Part shown: piece by piece, positions 59,678-64,000 of the stretch
Numbering within the stretch: position 1 is the stretch's first letter
Layout of the letters: each line of letters starts with the position of its first letter
Assembly: GCF_026427775.1 (NCBI RefSeq)
Contig: NZ_CP044532.1
Span: 434,001-498,000, forward strand
Source of the DNA: Arthrobacter sp. CDRTa11
Lineage (GTDB): Bacteria; Actinomycetota; Actinomycetes; Actinomycetales; Micrococcaceae
Direction of reading: 5' to 3'
Length of the DNA: 64,000 nucleotides
Translations under genes and position numbers: made by a program
The notes under the pieces: model-generated
Told to the model about the DNA's origin: nothing
Seen by the model: only the letters and a program-made list of their open reading frames with translations
Databases searched by the model: none

Positions 59678-62638
59678 CGCGCGGCGTCCGGTCCGGCTCT
59701 GGGTGAGCTCGCGAGGGGCCGGTTCCTGGTTCTTAGGGTCGATGAGTTCGGCAAGGTGGCTGGAGGCGCCGTTGGAGTGGCTGTCCAGGATCTGCCGTAC
59801 CTGCATGTGGCAGCTGAAGCCGTCCGTCAGGATGGGGGTTCCGTCGGCGGCACCGCGGAGGGCAGGGGCGAGTGACTGCTCGGCGACAGCCATGCTGACG
59901 TCATAGTGCTGCGCTTCGAAGCCGAAGTTTCCGGCCACGCCGCAGCATCCCGTAGCTTCCTTGACGGTAGTGATGCCCAGGGCTGCCAGTGCGTTGGCCT
60001 GCGTTCCGGAACCGAAGACGGCGTACTCATGGCAGTGGGTCTGGACGGTGACCGCAGACGGGACGTTGGCCGGTTGCCAGCCCGTCCTGGCCTGTTCGAT
60101 GACTGCGGTGGCGAAGCTTTGGATCCGCCGGGAGACCCGGTGGGCCGCTTCCGTGGGAACCAGTTCGGGGAGGTCCTTGCGCAAGGCGGCCGCGCAGCTT
60201 GGTTCGATCACAACGATCGGCCTGTCCGTTCCGTCGTCAAGTGCCTCGGCGGTCCGGTTGAGCAGCTTGCGGGCTGTGTCCAGCTGGCCTGTTGAAATCC
60301 AGGTCAGGCCACAGCACAGGTCCGCGCTGCATTCCACTGTTCGCTGGGCATCCTCCAGGACCCGCTTGGCGGCGCCGGCAACTGAGGGGCGGAAGCCGCG
60401 GGTGAAGCTGTCGATGAACAGGACCGTATCGGCGGTGCCGGTGTCAGAAGCCTTGGCCTTTGTGGTGCCGCCTACCGTTTCGCCTCCGATCTCCTTCAGC
60501 AACTGTTTGCGGGAGGCGAAGTCCGGCATCCTCCGGTGCGTGGTGATCCCGGAGATGCTGGCGATCAGGGGCCGCAGCGGCGATGCCAGGGCAGCGTTGA
60601 CGAGCGGTGCGATATAGCCGGTAATTTTCAGCCAGGTGGGCAGCCAGCCGAGGGTGTAGTGGGCAATCGGGCGCAGGCGGCCTTCGTAGTAGTGATCGAA
60701 GAACTCGGACTTGTACGTGGCCATGTCCACGCCGGCCGGGCAGTCGGTGGAGCAGGCTTTACAGGACAGGCAGAGGTCCAGTGACTCCCGCACATCCTCC
60801 GATTTCCAGCCTTCCTTGGCTGTGGGTGAGCCGCTGATCATGTCCTGGAGGACCCGTGCCCGTGCTCGGGTGGAGTCCTTTTCGTCACGCGTTGCCCGGT
60901 AACTGGGGCACATTACTCCCGCGCCGGAGGTGGTCCGGCACCGTCCCACACCAATGCAGGTCTGGACTGCGTCGGTGAACCCCTCCCGGCCCGTTCCGCC
61001 GGCCGGCTCCAGGGCAAAGGACGTCCGGAAACCCCGGGCAGGGGTTGCCGCCAGCGCGAGGTTGGACATGACAGGCGCGGGGTCGGTGATGATGCCGGGG
61101 TTCAGGATCCCGTCCCGATCCCAGACTGCCTTGTACTGGGAGAAGGCTTCCAACGCCGCAGGGCTGTACATGATGGGAAGAAGCGCGGACCGTGCCCTGC
61201 CGTCGCCGTGCTCACCGGAGAGGGATCCGCCATGGCGGGTGACCAGATCGGCGGCCGCGCGCAGGAAGTTGTCCATCACGGCCCTCCCGGATTCAGTCCG
61301 GGGGTCGAAGGTGATTCTGACGTGGGTGCAGCCGGCACCGAAGTGCCCGTACATTACGCCCCGGAGCTCATGCTCAGCCAGCAGGGTGGTGAAGTCGGCC
61401 AGGTAGGCGGCCAGGTTCTCGGGTGCCACTGCGGCGTCTTCCCAGCCTGCCCACGACTGGACACCGCCGGCCAGGCGGGAGGACAGCCCCGCCCCGTCTT
61501 CCCGGACACGCCAGAGGTTGGCTCGTTCCACCGGATCGGACACCACAACGCCGTCCACCACGTTGCCCCGCTGCTTCAGGGTTTTCAGGAGGTCGTCCGC
61601 CTTTGCCCGCACCTCTGCGGGGTCGCTGCCGTCCAGGTCGACGTAGAGGTAGGCGGTGCCATCCGGCAAGGCGCCCACAGAGCCTGGACCGCGGCGGTCA
61701 CGCATGGTCTGGACAATGGCATCGTCGATTCCTTCGACGGCGGCAGGGTTAAAGCGGAGGATCTCCATCACATCCGTCGCCGCGGCCACAACGTCGTGGT
61801 ATCCCAGGCAAACGAGCAGCGCTGCAGCAGGAACGTCCACCAGCTTCACTGTGGCGGACACTATCACGGCGCAGGTACCCTCGCTTCCGGCGAGGGCTTT
61901 GGCGGTATTGAAGCCGTTCTCCGGCAGCAGGTTGGCCAGCTGATAGCCGGAGACCTGGCGGGCAATGCGGCCGAACTCTGTGCGCAGGAGACCCAGATTG
62001 GCATCGGCCAGCCTCTTCAGGCCGGCTTCAATGCGAGCGGCCTCTTCGACAGCTGCCGCGTCCGCGGGGTCAACTGCCTTCACGCCGCCGGGACCGGCGG
62101 TCACCAGGTGGCCTGATGCCGTGATCAGCTCCAGGGAAACAACGTGGTCCACCGTCCGGCCGTACCTGACGGAGTGGTTGCCGCAGGCATCGTTGCCGAT
62201 GGCTCCGGCTACCGTAACCCGGCCCATGCTTGAGGGGTCCGGAGCGAACGTCAGAGCGTCGCCGGTGGCGGCCCGGACCTCTTTTTGGAGGGTCGTGAGA
62301 ATGATGCCTGGCTCGACCTTGACTGTCTTTGCGCCGGCATCCAACTGGAGGAGCCGGTTCATGTAGCGGGAGAAATCGATGACCACGCCGGTGCCGATCG
62401 CGTTCCCGGCCATGCTGGTTCCGCCGCCGCGGCTGGTGAGCGGGACGCCGCGCCGCCGGCAGGCGCGGATGACCGCGGCAACGTCCTGGCTGCTGCGCGG
62501 GAAGGCGACGGCCTGGGGGCGCACCCGGTAGTTGGACGCATCGTAAGAGTATTCCGACAGCCTGCGGCTGCTGGCGTCCACCTCCACGCCATCGTGCTCG
62601 AGATCCCGCACAAGACTGTCTGCTCCGGCTCGGTTCAT
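59666..62638 (-). CDS. FAD-binding and (Fe-S)-binding oxidoreductase (D-lactate/glycolate dehydrogenase type)
   Basis: A 990-residue fusion. The N-terminal FAD_binding_4 domain (PLTSRGGGTSMAGNAIG) is followed by FAD-oxidase C (TVKLVDVPAAALLVC; GEHGDGRARS), two 4Fe-4S motifs (CIGVGRCRTTSGAGVMCP; CLSCKACSTDCP) and two CCG domains (CSADLCCG; EATGCCG). The layout matches Dld-II/GlcD-GlcF-like respiratory D-2-hydroxyacid dehydrogenases. The start is ATG 62638 with GAAAG nine bases upstream; ATG 62647 is possible. It is divergent from a LysR regulator. Confidence 0.92.
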   Translation of the reverse strand: MNRAGADSLVRDLEHDGVEVDASSRRLSEYSYDASNYRVRPQAVAFPRSSQDVAAVIRACRRRGVPLTSRGGGTSMAGNAIGTGVVIDFSRYMNRLLQLDAGAKTVKVEPGIILTTLQKEVRAATGDALTFAPDPSSMGRVTVAGAIGNDACGNHSVRYGRTVDHVVSLELITASGHLVTAGPGGVKAVDPADAAAVEEAARIEAGLKRLADANLGLLRTEFGRIARQVSGYQLANLLPENGFNTAKALAGSEGTCAVIVSATVKLVDVPAAALLVCLGYHDVVAAATDVMEILRFNPAAVEGIDDAIVQTMRDRRGPGSVGALPDGTAYLYVDLDGSDPAEVRAKADDLLKTLKQRGNVVDGVVVSDPVERANLWRVREDGAGLSSRLAGGVQSWAGWEDAAVAPENLAAYLADFTTLLAEHELRGVMYGHFGAGCTHVRITFDPRTESGRAVMDNFLRAAADLVTRHGGSLSGEHGDGRARSALLPIMYSPAALEAFSQYKAVWDRDGILNPGIITDPAPVMSNLALAATPARGFRTSFALEPAGGTGREGFTDAVQTCIGVGRCRTTSGAGVMCPSYRATRDEKDSTRARARVLQDMISGSPTAKEGWKSEDVRESLDLCLSCKACSTDCPAGVDMATYKSEFFDHYYEGRLRPIAHYTLGWLPTWLKITGYIAPLVNAALASPLRPLIASISGITTHRRMPDFASRKQLLKEIGGETVGGTTKAKASDTGTADTVLFIDSFTRGFRPSVAGAAKRVLEDAQRTVECSADLCCGLTWISTGQLDTARKLLNRTAEALDDGTDRPIVVIEPSCAAALRKDLPELVPTEAAHRVSRRIQSFATAVIEQARTGWQPANVPSAVTVQTHCHEYAVFGSGTQANALAALGITTVKEATGCCGVAGNFGFEAQHYDVSMAVAEQSLAPALRGAADGTPILTDGFSCHMQVRQILDSHSNGASSHLAELIDPKNQEPAPRELTQSRTGRRASRA

Positions 62639-62791
62639 CGGGTCCATCTTTCGACTCAGGCGAGGCAGTCCAGGCGGCTTTGAGCCCCTCCGCATTGTGC
62701 TAGCTGTCCAACCAGTGTAGGAGTTAAGAAGAAACTGAGAACGGCAATATTCGCAAGGCATTGTTTCCCTATTTGAAAGAAGAAGGCTGCC

Positions 62792-63694
62792 GTGGACCTG
62801 TCAACTGTGGATGATCTCGAATTTTTTGAAGAGATCTCACGATCAAAAAGCCTGACGGAGGCGGCCAGGAGTTGGGGGAAGTCGCTTCCTTCCGTCAGCA
62901 AAAGGCTGACCCAGCTTGAATCGAGGCTCGGTGCACAGCTTGTCAGAAGGAGCACTCGCAAACTCACGCTCACCCCGGAGGGGGAACAATACGCCGCGGG
63001 GGCATTGGCCATCCTTCAGCAGAAAATGGACCTGGAGGAAGGCATCTCGCAGAAATACGGTGAGCTTCGGGGGCGGATCGCCGTGCATACAACGGTTGGC
63101 CTCGGCCGGATCCATATTGCCCCGCTCCTGGGCGAGTTTGTCCGGGATCACCCTGGCGTCTCGGTTGACCTGCAGCTGTCTGCGCTTCCGCTGAACATTG
63201 CCGGGAGCAGCTTTGACCTGGGGATCCGGGTGGGGAGCCTGGAAGATTCCCAACTTAAGTTCACACGGCTCGCGGAAAGCCGGCGGGTGGTCTGCGCGTC
63301 CCCGCAGTACCTGGAGAGGATGGGTGCGCCCAGCACAACTGCCGAGCTTGAACAGCACAACTGCATCATCCTGCGCCAGGACAACAGCGACTATGCCCTG
63401 TGGCGGTTTGGGGAGCAGGGCCGGGAGCGGAACGTCCGAGTGAACGGCAATATGGTCAGCGATGACGGGGAAGTGGTGGCCGGGTGGTGCCTGCAGGGCC
63501 TGGGACTGATGATGCGTTCCACGTGGCATGTGAATCCCATGCTGCAGCAAGGGCTTCTGACGCAGGTCCTCCAGGATGTTCCCACCCCGGCCGCGGACAT
63601 TCACGCTGTTTACCCGGACGCGGTGCATACCCCACGGCGCGTGACCGCAGCCATCGATTACCTTAGGCGCGGCCTCGCGGAGCGACTGGCGTAG
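62792..63694 (+). CDS. LysR-family transcriptional regulator
   Basis: A 300-residue regulator. N-terminal winged HTH (DLEFFEEISRSKSLTEAARSWGKSLPSVSKRLTQLESRLGAQLV), then the effector-binding domain from about 90. GTG 62792 follows AAGAAGG. Divergent by 153 bases from the FAD/Fe-S dehydrogenase, which it probably controls. It belongs to the CrgA/YafC-like subgroup by its RRSTRKLTLTPEG linker. Confidence 0.92.
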   Translation: MDLSTVDDLEFFEEISRSKSLTEAARSWGKSLPSVSKRLTQLESRLGAQLVRRSTRKLTLTPEGEQYAAGALAILQQKMDLEEGISQKYGELRGRIAVHTTVGLGRIHIAPLLGEFVRDHPGVSVDLQLSALPLNIAGSSFDLGIRVGSLEDSQLKFTRLAESRRVVCASPQYLERMGAPSTTAELEQHNCIILRQDNSDYALWRFGEQGRERNVRVNGNMVSDDGEVVAGWCLQGLGLMMRSTWHVNPMLQQGLLTQVLQDVPTPAADIHAVYPDAVHTPRRVTAAIDYLRRGLAERLA

Positions 63695-63706
63695 GGGCTT
63701 CAGGAC

Positions 63707-64000
63707 CTATGAAGCCGCGAACGCAAACCAGCCCACTACTGAGATCCCGATGAAAGCCGGAGGCGTCACCAGGAAGACGGTGCCTAACATGTGGGTGCGG
63801 TAGCCCCTGCCGCGGATCTTGCTCAGCCACAGAATGCCATACGTCACGTTGGCAATCAGGTAGGGAATGCTCAGCAAGATAAAGCCCAGCCAGGCAAACA
63901 GGAGGGGAAACGTCAGGTACATCGTTCCGCTCGGCCCCGGGCCGAGCGGAACGGTGTAGGCAAAGATGACAAGGAAGACACCGAGAATCCCGATGCCATG
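63707..64000 (-). CDS. Small membrane protein, 5' end outside window
   Basis: The frame is open from the stop at 63707 to the window end (97 residues visible); an internal ATG at 63922 gives 71 residues, but the upstream in-frame sequence (GIGILGVFLVIFAYTVPLG) is clearly hydrophobic and continues the protein. At least three membrane helices are visible: that one, FPLLFAWLGFILLSIPYLIA, and FLVTPPAFIGISVVGWFAF. No functional motif recognised. Confidence 0.7.
   Translation of the reverse strand, partial: HGIGILGVFLVIFAYTVPLGPGPSGTMYLTFPLLFAWLGFILLSIPYLIANVTYGILWLSKIRGRGYRTHMLGTVFLVTPPAFIGISVVGWFAFAAS
63924..63952. repeat. 29-bp GC-rich palindrome inside the membrane-protein gene
   Basis: GTTCCGCTCGGCCC (63924-63937) and GGGCCGAGCGGAAC (63939-63952) are perfectly complementary around one base. 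It encodes the loop VPLGPGPSGT between two membrane helices. Confidence 0.6.

Overview
The window is chromosomal DNA from a high-GC Gram-positive soil bacterium, most likely Arthrobacter/Pseudarthrobacter (Micrococcaceae). Signs of this are the GC-rich codon third positions, frequent GTG starts, LacI-dominated sugar regulons, GAF-ANTAR regulators, an ureABCEFGD-NiCoT urease operon and actinobacterial versions of most proteins. I read this from protein family character, not from a database search. There is no transposase, integrase, prophage or CRISPR array. One tRNA gene (Lys, TTT) is present and there is no rRNA.

Layout. 1-2.0 kb: 3' end of a peptidase C26 gene, then convergent radA. 2.1-9.0 kb: a sugar ABC importer with a GH1 beta-glucosidase, a LacI repressor and a Gfo/Idh oxidoreductase, behind a promoter flanked by two palindromic operators. 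9.1-10.2 kb: FUSC-type membrane protein. 10.3-16.4 kb: phosphate uptake, with high-affinity pstSCAB convergent on a low-affinity DUF47-PiT pair. 16.7-19.6 kb: conserved unknown protein, tRNA-Lys, and a membrane-anchored solute-binding/VWA fusion. 19.7-33 kb: L-arabinose regulon, comprising a LacI regulator, a four-gene ABC importer, divergent araBDA, a GAF-ANTAR protein and a GH51 arabinofuranosidase. 33-36.2 kb: HhH-GPD protein, LacI regulator, SRPBCC protein, isochorismatase-like hydrolase and a PIN-domain protein. 36.3-42.7 kb: complete urease operon ending in a nickel transporter. 42.7-46.6 kb: TetR regulator, APC permease and amidohydrolase. 46.6-48.6 kb: hexapeptide-repeat protein, MepB-like protein and a second GAF-ANTAR protein. 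48.6-57.1 kb: fructose/fructan regulon with fructokinase, ABC importer, LacI repressor, small monooxygenase and secreted GH32 enzyme. 57.3-64 kb: malQ, a large FAD/Fe-S oxidoreductase with a divergent LysR regulator, and a membrane protein cut by the window edge.

Function. Most of the window is scavenging of plant-derived carbon (beta-glucosides, arabinan, fructan, maltodextrin), phosphate and urea nitrogen. The regulation can be read unusually well. Three arabinose promoters share one operator in exactly the same place relative to -35 and -10. Three copies of another operator tie the fructose importer, its repressor and the GH32 gene together. A TetR operator sits on the permease promoter.

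Structure not explained by genes. (i) Short tandem repeats (15-21 bp units) start at or near the stop codons of six unrelated genes. (ii) A 119-bp nested palindrome lies in frame inside the 5' end of ureD and shares a motif with the region after pstB. (iii) Every solute-binding-protein gene of an ABC operon here is followed by a strong hairpin before the next gene. I found no clearly new multigene defence or biosynthetic system; the regulatory and repeat architecture is the most novel content.
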